Source of the DNA: DSOI01 sp041394885
GTDB taxonomy: Bacteria > Acidobacteriota > Terriglobia > Bryobacterales > Bryobacteraceae
Direction of reading: 5' to 3'
Assembly: GCA_041394885.1 (NCBI GenBank)
Contig: JAWKHI010000027.1
Coordinates: 27,921 to 91,920, forward strand
DNA length: 64,000 nucleotides
The notes below the pieces were generated by a model. The model was not told the origin of the DNA and did not search any database. It saw nothing but the letters and a program-made list of their open reading frames with translations. Positions 1 through 8,393 of this stretch are shown here, piece after piece. The translations under genes and the position numbers were made by a program. Each line of letters starts with the position of its first letter. The first letter of the stretch is position 1.

Positions 1-31
1 CCGTTTACGCCGTTGCGGCGGGGGTGACTGC

Positions 32-931
32 TTGACACCCTTCGCCATTGCGGGAATTCAGCTTAACCTCAGCGCGCTGCAAGACAACGTGGGATATATG
101 CGCGCTCGCCTGGATCTGGCCATGGAAATCTATCCCTGGATACAAATGGTTGTGTTCAGCGAGTTGGCCGCATTTGGAGTGTCTCCACGGCACGCACAGC
201 CGCTTCCGGGACCCGCCGAAGACGCGTTTCGCGAGATGGCCGCCAAACATCAGATCTGGCTGCTGCCCGGCACGATGTTTGAAAAGTCGGGCGCGCATGT
301 CTACAACACGCTCTCCGTGATTAACCCGCTCGGCGAAGTCGTCGGCCGCTTCCGGAAGATGTTTCCATTCCGCCCATACGAAATGGGGGTCACGGCGGGA
401 GACGAGTTCTTCGTTTTCGATGTGCCTGGCGTAGCGCGCTTCGGCGTGTCGATCTGCTACGACATGTGGTTTCCGGAAACTTCGCGCACGCTCGCCGCGA
501 TGGGAGCCGAAGTCATCCTGCATCCTTCCATGACGGCGACCATCGATCGCGACGTCGAACTATCGATCGCGCGCGCCACCGCGGCACAGCAGCAGTGCTT
601 CGTCTTCGACATCAATGGAGCCGGTGACGGCGGCAACGGCCGCTCGATCGTGGTGGGGCCGTACGGCGACGTCCTCCACCAAGCCGGCCACTCCGAGGAA
701 ATGATTCCGCTCGAGATCGACGTCGACCGCGTACGGCGCAGCCGCGAGGTGGGGTTGCGCGGATTGGGCCAGCCGCTGAAGAGCTTCCGCGACCGCGGTG
801 TCCATTTCTCGATCTACGATCAGGATCCCTCCAAAGTGCCCGCACTCGCCGGTCTGGGGCCGCTGCAGAAGCCGCTCCGCGGTACGCTCGCCGGATTGAA
901 ATCAGCCAAAACCGAAAGAGAGGCAAAGTGA
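32..931 (+). CDS. Carbon-nitrogen hydrolase (nitrilase superfamily amidohydrolase)
   Basis: A 299-residue protein of the nitrilase superfamily, which hydrolyses amide, carbamoyl or nitrile C-N bonds through a Glu-Lys-Cys triad. All three are visible: E44 in FSELAAFG, K109 in RFRKMFPF and C142 in SICYDMWFPE, with the family's usual spacing, so it should be catalytic and cytosolic (no signal peptide). The substrate cannot be read from sequence. The start is taken as TTG at 32 because MTPFAIAGIQLNL is a typical family N-terminus, but the frame is open to the window edge, so an upstream start is possible. Its stop overlaps the GTG of the next gene (GTGA, 928-931), implying translational coupling to the PLP decarboxylase. 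It is the first visible gene of a five-gene operon and may remove a carbamoyl or acyl group from a pathway intermediate; that role is inference. Confidence 0.85.
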   Translation: MTPFAIAGIQLNLSALQDNVGYMRARLDLAMEIYPWIQMVVFSELAAFGVSPRHAQPLPGPAEDAFREMAAKHQIWLLPGTMFEKSGAHVYNTLSVINPLGEVVGRFRKMFPFRPYEMGVTAGDEFFVFDVPGVARFGVSICYDMWFPETSRTLAAMGAEVILHPSMTATIDRDVELSIARATAAQQQCFVFDINGAGDGGNGRSIVVGPYGDVLHQAGHSEEMIPLEIDVDRVRRSREVGLRGLGQPLKSFRDRGVHFSIYDQDPSKVPALAGLGPLQKPLRGTLAGLKSAKTEREAK

Positions 932-3711
932 GAAAGAAGGTCGGAGATCGCGAATTCAGAGCCTACTACGACGGTTCCCAGTTTCGTGCCGATGTCTGGA
1001 ACGAAATGAAGATGGCCACCGCAGCGCTCGCTCGCAGCGCCGATGCCGGGCAGGCGGAACTTGGCAGCCTCCGCCAAGTGGTCCTCGACACTCTGGCTGT
1101 CGTCGGTCAGATCGAAGCGTATTGGGCTTTTCCCGGCGAGCGCGCCTGCCGCTATCTGCGCCGTCTCGCTGAAAAGGGTTGGTACCGCGCGCTGTCGGAC
1201 CAGACCGCGCACTTGTCGCGGATGCTCGAAAGCGACGATTACCGCCGCCGCGGTGTCCGTGAAATTGCACGTGAGCTCGATGATTCCACGTCCACCGAAC
1301 CCACGACGCAACCGTTTTCCGAAGCGGCCTCCTATGAAAAACGGCCTTATTTCGAAGTGCTGGTTGTCGATACCCTCTCGCAGGAGGAAGAAGACGGCGT
1401 CCGGTCGGCCATGCTCAACATGCGCCGGGCCGAGGACGAGTTCATCTACGACCTTGTTTTCGCCCCCAGTTGCGAAGACGCTGTCATCGCCGCCCTCTTC
1501 AATCACAACGTCCAAACCTGTGTGCTCCGATATAACTTTCCCCGTGAGTCGAGAGTCAAGCTCGGTGAGTTACGGGACTATCTTTCTCTCCCGGACCAGG
1601 AACTGCTCGCTGGGCTCGACGCTCCCGACCCGAGCGTAGCTCTCGGCCGCATTCTCAAATCGGCGCGGCCCGAACTCGACTTGTTCATCGTCACCGATGA
1701 TCCGATCGAAAATATTGCCGGCAGAACGGGCGGAATCTTCCGGCGCGTCTTTTACCGCCAGGAAGACTATCTCGAGCTGCATCTCAGTATCCTCAAGGGC
1801 ATCCACGACCGCTTTGAATCGCCCTTCTTCGACGCGCTCCGCCAATATAGCCTGAAACCCACCGGCGTGTTCCACGCGCTCCCAATATCGCGCGGCAAAT
1901 CGATCAACAAATCGCACTGGATCAAGGATATGGGCGAGTTTTACGGCCCCAACATTTTCCTTGCGGAAACATCGTCCACCACCGGCGGCCTGGACTCCCT
2001 GCTGCAGCCCACCGGCCCGCTGAAGGAAGCGCAGGACAAGATGGCGCGCGCCTACGGAGCACGGCGGAGCTATTTCGTCACCAACGGCACCTCCACGGCG
2101 AACAAGATCGTGATGCAGGCGCTATGCCGCCCGGGAGACATCGTCCTGGTGGCCCACGACTGCCACAAGTCACACCATTACGCCCTGATGCTCGCCGGAT
2201 CGATGCCCATCTACCTCGACGCCTATCCGCGCCAACGTTACTCCATGTACGGCGGCGTGCCGCTGGCCGAGATCAAACGTACTTTGTTCCGCCTGAAGCA
2301 GGCCGGCAAACTGGATCAGGTGCGCATGCTGCTGCTCACCAACTGCACTTTCGACGGCATTGTCTATCACCCCGAACGCATCATGCGCGAAGTGCTGGCC
2401 ATCAAGCCCGACATGATCTTCGTTTGGGATGAAGCATGGTTTGCGTTCGCCCGTTTCACCGTCACCTACCGCGGCCGCACCGGGATGGAGTCCGCCCAGC
2501 ACTTGCGCGCCGCATTCAGCACCGAGTCCTACCGCGCGAAATACCGCGAGTGGAAAGCCGAGTTCGACATGTTGGATCCGGACGACGAAGATACCTGGAC
2601 CAAAAACGAGCTGCTGCCGGACCCCGACGCCGTGCGCGTGCGCGTCTACGCCACTCAATCCACCCACAAGACGCTCACGTCGCTCCGCCAGGGCTCGGTG
2701 ATTCACGTCCGCGATCAGGACTTCGCCCGTCAGGTGCACGACGCATTCGAGGAAGCGTACATGACGCACACCTCCACTTCGCCCAACTATCAGATTCTGG
2801 CCTCGCTCGACGTCGGCCGGCGGCAAGTGGAGCTGGAAGGCTACGAGCTCGTGTCCAAGTCAGTGGAACTCGCCATGACGCTGCGCCAACGCCTGGAGGA
2901 GCACCCGCTGCTTTCCAAGCACTTCGCGCTGCTGCGCATCGAAGATCTGATCCCGCCGGAATACCGCGCTTCCAAGCTCACCCGTTACTACGACCCGAAA
3001 GACGGCTACCGGACCATGGCCGAAGCCTGGCGCACGGACGAATTCGTGCTCGAGCCGCAGCGCGTCACCGTGCACGTGGGCGCCACCGGCATCGAGGGCG
3101 ACACGCTGCGCAACATGCTCATCGACCGCTTCGACATCCAGATCAACAAGACCTCGCGCAACACGCTCTTGTTCATGGTCAACATCGGCACCACGCGCGG
3201 TGCAATCGCCTATCTGCTTGAAGTGCTGATGAAGTTGGCGCAGGAGATCGAAGACAAGTCCGAGGACCGCAGCCCCCTCGAAGACAAGCAGCACGCCGCA
3301 CGCATCCATGCGCTTACCGAGGAGATGCCGCCCCTTCCGAACTTCAGCCGTTTCCATCGGAGCTTTCAGCCCGATCCGGATTCGGGGACTCCCGAAGGCA
3401 ATCTCAGGAAAGCTTTCTTCCTTTCCTACAACGAGGATAATTGCGAATTTCTGCCGATGAACGGTCCTATCGAGGCGGAGATGCAAGCGGGGCGCGAAGT
3501 GGTTTCAGCGTCGTTTGTCACGCCCTATCCGCCCGGCTTTCCCATCCTCGTGCCCGGACAAGTGGTCAGCGAGGAGATTCTCAGTTACATGAAGGCCCTG
3601 GACGTAAAAGAGATCCACGGCTACAACCCGAAATTCGGCTTCCGTGTGTTCCGGCGTGAGGCGCTTGACCAAGCGGCGGCTGCGCGCGAGGAAGCGATCG
3701 CGCGGGCCTAA
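928..3711 (+). CDS. Orn/Lys/Arg-type PLP-dependent decarboxylase, unusually long
   Basis: A 927-residue fold-type I PLP enzyme of the Orn/Lys/Arg decarboxylase family. Landmarks: the cofactor-stacking His in HDCHKSHH (H413), the Asp that holds the pyridine nitrogen in FVWDEAWF (D501), and the Schiff-base lysine K581 in QSTHKTLTS. The family's C-terminal domain is recognisable near residues 840-910 (PGFPILVPGQ). Bacterial homologues are usually 700-760 residues; the surplus lies in about 350 residues before the PLP domain, which hold a receiver-like wing domain plus sequence I do not recognise. An insert after D501 (residues about 510-570) is also long. It should form an amine from an amino acid, but the substrate is unknown. 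GTG start overlaps the upstream stop, and the ATP-grasp gene follows after 30 bp. The neighbours suggest a biosynthetic rather than acid-stress role (inference). Confidence 0.88.
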   Translation: MRKKVGDREFRAYYDGSQFRADVWNEMKMATAALARSADAGQAELGSLRQVVLDTLAVVGQIEAYWAFPGERACRYLRRLAEKGWYRALSDQTAHLSRMLESDDYRRRGVREIARELDDSTSTEPTTQPFSEAASYEKRPYFEVLVVDTLSQEEEDGVRSAMLNMRRAEDEFIYDLVFAPSCEDAVIAALFNHNVQTCVLRYNFPRESRVKLGELRDYLSLPDQELLAGLDAPDPSVALGRILKSARPELDLFIVTDDPIENIAGRTGGIFRRVFYRQEDYLELHLSILKGIHDRFESPFFDALRQYSLKPTGVFHALPISRGKSINKSHWIKDMGEFYGPNIFLAETSSTTGGLDSLLQPTGPLKEAQDKMARAYGARRSYFVTNGTSTANKIVMQALCRPGDIVLVAHDCHKSHHYALMLAGSMPIYLDAYPRQRYSMYGGVPLAEIKRTLFRLKQAGKLDQVRMLLLTNCTFDGIVYHPERIMREVLAIKPDMIFVWDEAWFAFARFTVTYRGRTGMESAQHLRAAFSTESYRAKYREWKAEFDMLDPDDEDTWTKNELLPDPDAVRVRVYATQSTHKTLTSLRQGSVIHVRDQDFARQVHDAFEEAYMTHTSTSPNYQILASLDVGRRQVELEGYELVSKSVELAMTLRQRLEEHPLLSKHFALLRIEDLIPPEYRASKLTRYYDPKDGYRTMAEAWRTDEFVLEPQRVTVHVGATGIEGDTLRNMLIDRFDIQINKTSRNTLLFMVNIGTTRGAIAYLLEVLMKLAQEIEDKSEDRSPLEDKQHAARIHALTEEMPPLPNFSRFHRSFQPDPDSGTPEGNLRKAFFLSYNEDNCEFLPMNGPIEAEMQAGREVVSASFVTPYPPGFPILVPGQVVSEEILSYMKALDVKEIHGYNPKFGFRVFRREALDQAAAAREEAIARA

Positions 3712-3741
3712 TACAACCAACGAAGGGAAGATTCTGACCGA

Positions 3742-5202
3742 ATGGCAACCTTGAAAGGCATTTCCGATATCCGGCGCTATTTCTATCGCAACACCGTGCC
3801 GACTTACTTCGTCAGCGCCACCTGCTTCAACCTGCTCGGCATGGACGAGTGGGTCCGTGACTTTAGGTTCATCAGCTACATCGATTGCTTCGATGGCGCC
3901 CATCCGAACACCATCACCCCATCGGCCAAGACTGACCGCGTGTTCAATAGCATCGAAGAAATTACCAACTACCTGCTCGAACACAAGGAAATCGCGGACC
4001 AGATCCTGGCGCGCGGACCCGGCCGCGCCGTGTTCCTCTTCTTCGACGAGCGCACCGAAGAGCTGTGCAAACAGCTCAACCTCGAGCTTTGTTTTCCGCC
4101 CGCCCGCCTGCGCGAGGAAGTGGACAACAAGGTGATAGCCACCCGCATCGGCGATGAAGCCGGCGTCCCCAGCGTTCCCAACACCCTGGGCAAGGTTGGC
4201 AACTGGGACGACCTCGTCCAACTCGCCGCCGCGGCAAAGCTGGGCAATGACTGGGTGGTGCAGACCGCTTTCGGCGACTCCGGCCACACCACATTCTTTA
4301 TCAGCGGCAAGGACGACTACGCAAAACACGCCGAAGAGATCGAGGCCGAGCCCGAAGTGAAGGTGATGAAGCGCATCCGCCCCCGCGGATCGGCGCTGGA
4401 AGCCTGCGTCACCAGCCATGGCACCATCGTCGGTCCGCTGATGACCGAACTCGTCGGATTCAAGGAGCTGACACCCTATCGCGGCGGCTGGTGCGGCAAT
4501 GAAGTCTTCTCCGGCGCTTTCTCCGCGGACCTGCGGGACAAGGCGCGCAAGATGACGTTTCAGTATGGCGAAGCGCTGCGGAAACGCGGCTACCGCGGCT
4601 ACTTCGAGGTCGACTATCTGCACGATCTCGACAGCGGCGAACTTTATCTGGGCGAGGTCAACCCACGTATCACCGGCGCCAGTTCCATGACCAACCTCGC
4701 CTCGTTCGCTCATGCCGATGCTCCCTTGTTCCTGTTTCACCTGCTCGAATTCTCCGGCGTCGATTTCGAGCTCGACGTGGAGGCGCTCAATGCGCGCTGG
4801 GCGGACCCGCTCAACATAGATAGCTGGTCTCAGATGGTGATCAAACACACCGGCGACTCGGTGGAGTACATCACGCACGCTCCGCGAAGCGGCGTTTGGG
4901 AACTCGGCGCCGATGGCGCAGCCCATTTCGTCCGCGTCCAGACGCATCGCCGCACCGTTCAGGTGGAGTCCCGGGCCTTCTTTCTGCGCATCGCAGGCAC
5001 GGGCGACTACTTCTACGAAGGCGCCGACCTCGGCATCCTGGTGACACCCGGCCGCCTCATGACCGACGATTTTCAGCTAACCGATCGAGCCAAGAGCTGG
5101 ATCGCGGCTATCCGCGCGCAATACCAGGCCCGGCCCCTCCATGGCGGAGAGACCCAGCAGGTGGAGCGCGTGGCGGAAGTGGCCGGGTTCAAGTTCCTGT
5201 AA
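3742..5202 (+). CDS. ATP-grasp superfamily ligase (biotin-carboxylase-like)
   Basis: A 486-residue protein with the layout of an ATP-grasp enzyme. Residues about 115-320 form the nucleotide-binding part: LREEVDNKVIATRIGDEAG and VPSVPNTLG, then KVMKRIRPRGSALEACVT, and the metal/ATP-binding strand GYFEVDYLHDL with LGEVNPRITGASS. The Glu and Asn of EVNPR are the usual Mg-ATP ligands. Such enzymes make an acyl phosphate and couple it to an amine, thiol or another acid. There is no biotin carboxyl carrier nearby, so it is unlikely to be a biotin carboxylase. About 170 residues at the C-terminus are unrecognised. Next to an amine-forming decarboxylase, joining a carboxylic acid to that amine is a reasonable hypothesis. 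The gene starts 30 bp after the decarboxylase and ends 10 bp before the next start. Confidence 0.82.
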   Translation: MATLKGISDIRRYFYRNTVPTYFVSATCFNLLGMDEWVRDFRFISYIDCFDGAHPNTITPSAKTDRVFNSIEEITNYLLEHKEIADQILARGPGRAVFLFFDERTEELCKQLNLELCFPPARLREEVDNKVIATRIGDEAGVPSVPNTLGKVGNWDDLVQLAAAAKLGNDWVVQTAFGDSGHTTFFISGKDDYAKHAEEIEAEPEVKVMKRIRPRGSALEACVTSHGTIVGPLMTELVGFKELTPYRGGWCGNEVFSGAFSADLRDKARKMTFQYGEALRKRGYRGYFEVDYLHDLDSGELYLGEVNPRITGASSMTNLASFAHADAPLFLFHLLEFSGVDFELDVEALNARWADPLNIDSWSQMVIKHTGDSVEYITHAPRSGVWELGADGAAHFVRVQTHRRTVQVESRAFFLRIAGTGDYFYEGADLGILVTPGRLMTDDFQLTDRAKSWIAAIRAQYQARPLHGGETQQVERVAEVAGFKFL

Positions 5203-5212
5203 TCTGGAGATC

Positions 5213-6199
5213 ATGCAGGCCACGTTCCGGAGCGTTCGCGAGTTCGACCCAGGCGTGGCTTGGCAGACGCTGTTCACCTCCTCCTGGGACTCCTACCGCG
5301 CTTGGTTTCTCCAGGAGGGAGACGCCCGCCGGCCGGGTTATCTCACCTGCAAGGCCGCGCTCGAGCGACACCTGCCGGAGCTCGTCCGCACCTGGGAAAC
5401 TCTGGTCGATCTGGCCGGCGGCGGCGACATGGCCGCTCGCTTCCTCAGCTTGTACTGTCCGGCGCCCTACCTGTCGGGATGCTCGCAGGCGGTGTGGACC
5501 AAAGGCGATCGTCCTCTGTTGATTCGCAACTACGACTATCATCCGCGGCTGCTCGAAGGCACCATACTGATGTCGGCGTGGAGCGGCGTAAGGACCATCG
5601 TCCAGTCCGATTGCCTCTGGGGCGCACTCGACGGGATGAACGAGCACGGTGTCGCGGTGTCGCTCTCGTTCGGCGGCCGGTCCAAGGTGGGAGACGGTTT
5701 TGGAATCCCTCTCCTGCTGCGATACATCCTCGAGACATGCCGCGACTGCGATGAGGCGCGCCGAGCGCTCGCCCGCGTCCCCACCCACATGAGCTACAAC
5801 GTTTCTGGAGTCGACCGCGATGGGGACTGGTTCACCGCGCACGTCGCGCCCGATCGTCCCGTCCGGTTCCACGAGTCACCGGTGGCCACCAATCATCAGG
5901 ACTCGGTCGAATGGCACCGGTATGCGCAAGCTGTCTCCACCCTCGAGCGCTGGCATCTCCTCACGGCCGGCATTGCCGATGACTCGGTGGATGAGCATGG
6001 GTTTGTTTCTCGCTTTCTCGAGCCGCCCGTGTTCAGTGACCGGTACGGAAGCAGTTTCGGGACCCTGTACACGGCAATCTACAATCCTCGAGAAGGCGTC
6101 GTCGACTACGTCTGGAAGAACCGTCGATGGCAACAGTCGTTCTCTGATTTCGAGGAAGGTTGGATGACTGTCCCATACGGCAAGCCGGTGGCCTCCTGA
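5213..6199 (+). CDS. C45-type autoproteolytic acyltransferase/Ntn hydrolase
   Basis: A protein of 328 residues resembling peptidase family C45 (acyl-CoA:6-aminopenicillanate acyltransferase-like Ntn hydrolases). Family-like stretches are the RNYDYHP motif shortly after a candidate nucleophile Cys (C90 in YLSGCSQAVW), GALDGMNEHGVAVSLSFGG, and HMSYNVSGVDRDGDW near the middle. In this family the Cys becomes the N-terminal nucleophile after self-cleavage and the enzyme hydrolyses or transfers acyl groups on amides. ATG 5213 is preferred over the in-frame ATG 5141 because 5141 lies inside the ATP-grasp gene and a CTGGAG sequence precedes 5213. It ends directly against the permease start (TGA then GTG). 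It could trim, mature or recycle the amide made by its neighbours; that role is inferred. Confidence 0.75.
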   Translation: MQATFRSVREFDPGVAWQTLFTSSWDSYRAWFLQEGDARRPGYLTCKAALERHLPELVRTWETLVDLAGGGDMAARFLSLYCPAPYLSGCSQAVWTKGDRPLLIRNYDYHPRLLEGTILMSAWSGVRTIVQSDCLWGALDGMNEHGVAVSLSFGGRSKVGDGFGIPLLLRYILETCRDCDEARRALARVPTHMSYNVSGVDRDGDWFTAHVAPDRPVRFHESPVATNHQDSVEWHRYAQAVSTLERWHLLTAGIADDSVDEHGFVSRFLEPPVFSDRYGSSFGTLYTAIYNPREGVVDYVWKNRRWQQSFSDFEEGWMTVPYGKPVAS

Positions 6200-7705
6200 G
6201 TGGAGCCCGCGGGAGAGAGGAGCCGCCCCACTCTCACCGGCAGCCTGTCCGCCGTGGGGTTCTTTTCGATCGCCCTCGGTTCGATGATCGGCATCGGGTG
6301 GGTAACAGCGCTTGGGAGTTGGCTCCGGCTCGCCGGCCCTGGGGGCGCGATCCTGGCGTTTGCCCTTGGCGGGGCCGTCATGATCCCGATCGGACTTTGC
6401 TACGCCGAGCTCACCGCCGCCATTCCCGTTGCCGGCGGCGAGGTGGCGTTCGCATACGCGGCGCACGGCTCCGGCCGGGCGTTCCTGGTGGGATGGTTTC
6501 TCGCGTTCGGATACCTGTCGGTGTCGGCGTTCGAGGCAATCTCGATCGCTCGCGTGCTCGGCTACCTCGTGCCAGGAATCGACCGCTGGCCCCTCTACGA
6601 ACTCGGCGGCTCCCCCGTTTTCGCGACTCACCTCGCTCTGGCGGCATCGCTTACCGGTCTCATCGCCTGGTTCAACTATCGCGGCGGAAGCACCGCGGCG
6701 CGGCTGCAAACGATCCTTCTGGCCGCGTTCCTGCTCATGACCGGCTGCCTCGTCGTCTTCGGCCTCACGCGCGGAACCGCCGGCGCCGTCCCCAGTTGGT
6801 TCGGCGAATCGGCTTCCGGGCCGTTGGCGGGAACGCTCAGTGTCTTCGTCACCGCGCCGTTCTGGTTCGTGGGGTTCGACACCATTCCGCAGAGCGCGGA
6901 AGAAGCCTCGAGCCGCGTGTCGTCGCGCCAGCTCGCCGGATTGATCGTAGTCTCGATCGTGGCCGCCACGGTATTCTACGCCCTGTTGATCTTCGCCGTC
7001 GCCCTGCTCGGTGATTGGCGGCAGATCGCTTCGTCCCCCTTGGCCACGGCGGAAGCCTTCCGCATGGCACTCGATTCGGAATCGGCGGCGCGGTTCGTCC
7101 TGATGGCCGCGCTGTTCGGCCTATTGACGAGTTGGAACGGATTCTTCCTCGCCGGCTCCCGCGTCCTGTTCTCACTTGGCCGCGGAGCGGTGATCAGTAA
7201 ACGATTCGGCGCCGTTCATCCGCGATATGGCTCGCCGTCGGTGGCGGTAGTGTTCACCGCGATCGCCACGCTCACCGGCGCGGCCCTGGGCCCGGGCGCG
7301 ATGCTGGCATTTGTCAATGTCGGTTCGCTGTCAATCGCCCTCGCCTTCCTCGGCGTGTGCGCGTCCACGTCCACGCTTCGGACACGGCTCCCCAAGCTCG
7401 ATCGCCCCTACCGAATCCCAGCTGGCCGCACCGTGATCGCGGCGGCCTTCGCCGGAGCCGCGATCGTCCTCGGAGCGTTGCTGATTCCGGCGAGCCCCGC
7501 GTCGCTGCGATGGCCGGTGGAGTGGATGATCTTCGGGGCGCTCTGTGTGGCCGGGTTCATCGTTTGGGCGGCGGGTGCGGCGGACCGCGGAAGCGAGACC
7601 GAACCTGATCGCGCCTTTGCGATCCTGGGCGAAACAGCCCGCCTTCTGGACAGGCCCCGGTCTACCGCTTCTGCAGAACCTCATCCAGAGTCGTGGCGAG
7701 AATGA
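6200..7705 (+). CDS. APC-family amino acid/amine permease
   Basis: A 501-residue multi-spanning membrane protein of the amino acid-polyamine-organocation family. The N-terminal helix carries the APC-type signature FFSIALGSMIGIGWV, with the unwound GxG region that contacts substrate in this superfamily, and hydrophobic segments follow at roughly regular spacing to about residue 465 (around 12 helices). The last 40 residues are hydrophilic and cytosolic. It should move an amino acid, amine or conjugate across the inner membrane; direction and substrate are unknown. GTG 6200 follows the preceding TGA without a gap, so it belongs to the same operon and probably transports its substrate or product. 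Its 3' end overlaps the convergent polysaccharide-lyase-like gene by 44 bp. Confidence 0.85.
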   Translation: MEPAGERSRPTLTGSLSAVGFFSIALGSMIGIGWVTALGSWLRLAGPGGAILAFALGGAVMIPIGLCYAELTAAIPVAGGEVAFAYAAHGSGRAFLVGWFLAFGYLSVSAFEAISIARVLGYLVPGIDRWPLYELGGSPVFATHLALAASLTGLIAWFNYRGGSTAARLQTILLAAFLLMTGCLVVFGLTRGTAGAVPSWFGESASGPLAGTLSVFVTAPFWFVGFDTIPQSAEEASSRVSSRQLAGLIVVSIVAATVFYALLIFAVALLGDWRQIASSPLATAEAFRMALDSESAARFVLMAALFGLLTSWNGFFLAGSRVLFSLGRGAVISKRFGAVHPRYGSPSVAVVFTAIATLTGAALGPGAMLAFVNVGSLSIALAFLGVCASTSTLRTRLPKLDRPYRIPAGRTVIAAAFAGAAIVLGALLIPASPASLRWPVEWMIFGALCVAGFIVWAAGAADRGSETEPDRAFAILGETARLLDRPRSTASAEPHPESWRE

Positions 7706-8393
7706 AGTCGTCGAAGTAGATGCTGTCCACCGACCGCCGGTGCGGACTGCGATGAATCCCCGGCTGACAAAAATACACCGATTCCGGCCCCTTGGTCTTC
7801 AGCTTCTTGTCCAACACCAGTGCGCCGTCGAACCACAAACGCGTGTTCCCCCGCTCGGCGTCCTCTGACCAATGAATGTGCATCGCCAGCCTGTGCCATT
7901 TGCCGATGCTGAATTCCGCGTCCCACTCCGTTCCATTGCGGCCGAGATTCCCCGTCCCATACCTGATCCGGGTTCCACCGGTTTCCCCGGGCTCCACCCA
8001 CCAGGTCATCACGTTGTTGTACCGCGGCGGCGGCGTTCCTTCCCAATAGAAAAAGTTATCCCGGTCCTGCGGCGGCTCGGCCATGTAGATCGAAAACGAC
8101 AGGTAAGTATCCGAACCTTCTTCCACCGTGACTCTGGGTCCGCCGAGCTGCGCGCGCAGTTGCCGCGCGTTGAACACGTCGTCTTCGTGAATGGTGACCT
8201 TCACCGCGTACTTGCCCTCATGAGCAACGTCGCCCACCACCTGAACGTTGCGCGCGGTGGCGTTCTGGCTGCGCGTGCCTGTGCTGCTCCACTCACTCAG
8301 ATCGCCGGTTTCGAACCCAGCCCGGAAAAGGACCTCTCCATACGCCGCCGGGCTTGCGCACGACAGGCACACCAGCAGCGCCTGTATCTTCAT
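7662..8393 (-). CDS. Secreted polysaccharide lyase-like protein (heparin lyase I-like fold)
   Basis: A 243-residue exported protein. Residues 1-19 are a signal peptide (MKIQALLVCLSCAS, cleavage near AAYGE). The mature part begins FRAGFETGDLSEW, the opening of the heparin-lyase-I-like polysaccharide lyase family (jelly-roll fold), and continues with YLSFSIYMAE, GKWHRLAMHIHW and YFDDFIL, which are typical strands of that fold. It may cleave uronic-acid polysaccharides or be a non-catalytic carbohydrate binder; I cannot assign catalytic residues. ATG 8393 is chosen over upstream in-frame starts because it begins the signal peptide and overlaps the stop of the upstream cytochrome gene (ATGA, 8390-8393), so the two genes were translationally coupled. 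The gene is convergent with the permease gene. Confidence 0.6.
   Translation of the reverse strand: MKIQALLVCLSCASPAAYGEVLFRAGFETGDLSEWSSTGTRSQNATARNVQVVGDVAHEGKYAVKVTIHEDDVFNARQLRAQLGGPRVTVEEGSDTYLSFSIYMAEPPQDRDNFFYWEGTPPPRYNNVMTWWVEPGETGGTRIRYGTGNLGRNGTEWDAEFSIGKWHRLAMHIHWSEDAERGNTRLWFDGALVLDKKLKTKGPESVYFCQPGIHRSPHRRSVDSIYFDDFILATTLDEVLQKR

Noticed and set aside
3505..4947. 480-codon minus-strand frame opposite the ATP-grasp gene
   Set aside because: It is a shadow of the coding frame, with no motifs or ribosome site, and crosses two genes.
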